From Pseudomonadota bacterium (lineage in GTDB: Bacteria; Pseudomonadota; Gammaproteobacteria; Ga0077536), in the NCBI GenBank assembly GCA_016719885.1, contig JADJYF010000001.1, positions 372,001 through 436,000 on the forward strand: a stretch of 64,000 nt of DNA, given 5' to 3'. Position 1 is the first letter of the stretch, and each line of letters begins with the position of its first letter. Shown here in pieces: positions 63,847 to 64,000 of the stretch. Under the pieces are notes generated by a model. That model saw nothing but the letters and a program-made list of their open reading frames with translations. It had not been told where the DNA came from and made no database searches. Position numbers and translations under genes: made by a program.

Positions 63847-64000
63847 GCCCCGGTCTTTGCCCTCGACGACGAGCGGCGACGCCCGACGGGCATCGCGTCA
63901 AGTGGATGGCGGGCGCGCGACCGTTTGCTAACATGCCGCTGCCGTGGTCCCTGCCTTGAACCCCGCATCGGCCGATGGGAACCCACGTGGGCGATGATGG

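Noticed and set aside
61559..63934. 791-codon minus-strand frame over the DUF1302 gene
   Set aside because: Shadow frame; plus strand has signal peptide, barrel-like end and terminator.

Overview
The window is 64 kb of high-GC, densely packed bacterial chromosome with no ribosomal RNA, tRNA, CRISPR, insertion sequence or phage gene that I can see. The gene set points to an uncultured or little-studied gammaproteobacterium: isocitrate dehydrogenase next to its kinase/phosphatase AceK, AvtA, SohB, Prc, RNase D, E. coli-type PyrC and BioA, Tag, Mug, and a DUF1302 / YCF48-like pair of the kind found near RND exporters in steroid- and hydrocarbon-using Gammaproteobacteria. The species assignment is inference. 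Long antisense open frames are frequent and are composition shadows of real genes.

Layout. 1-4.7 kb: aceK (cut by the window edge), icd, a short NAD-binding protein, and a two-gene unit made of an MxaD-like periplasmic protein and a YVTN beta-propeller. 4.9-9.1 kb: photolyase, DUF192, IalB-like, TrmO-like and an HDOD signalling protein. 9.1-14.7 kb: the very large Lhr helicase and glycerate kinase. 14.7-17.6 kb: a HipBA module whose HipA has lost its catalytic residues and runs into a convergent FHA-domain gene. 17.7-25.7 kb: AvtA, SohB, PilZ, a degenerate receiver-PAS protein, QueD, an SDR, a nucleotidyltransferase and a lone LolC/E permease. 26-32.9 kb: GFA and DUF2237 proteins, a TlpA-like thioredoxin, MsrA, a periplasmic molybdenum hydroxylase large subunit, a methyltransferase, an HDAC-like deacetylase and Mug. 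32.9-37.4 kb: Prc, RNase D and an AsmA-like protein. 37.4-41.4 kb: a surface-glycan module (a methyltransferase-glycosyltransferase fusion, FkbM methyltransferase, GT39). 41.4-46.9 kb: a small unknown protein, a Mip/FkpA-type isomerase, then a five-gene operon pyrC-bioA-unknown-phosphorylase-SPL-like radical SAM in which every junction is a 4-base NTGA or 3-base stop/start overlap. 47-57.3 kb: a plus-strand run for acyl-CoA and 2-oxo/2-hydroxy acid metabolism (AlkK-type ligase, fused indolepyruvate ferredoxin oxidoreductase, an unrecognised 343-aa protein, D-2- and L-2-hydroxyglutarate oxidising enzymes, thiolase). 57.3-64 kb: GST, Tag, then the YCF48-like, flavin reductase and DUF1302 cluster.

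Most striking points: (1) HipA keeps the kinase fold and the ATP-site lysine but has lost the equivalents of E. coli D309, N314 and D332, while HipB and its candidate operators look intact, so it is probably a pseudokinase module. (2) The pyrC-bioA operon ends in an SPL-family radical SAM enzyme in what appears to be a non-sporulating Gram-negative. (3) Both enantiomers of 2-hydroxyglutarate are served by two translationally coupled enzymes preceded by an unknown protein with a very strong ribosome-binding site. Start codons were chosen from visible Shine-Dalgarno sequences and family alignments from memory; no database search was run.
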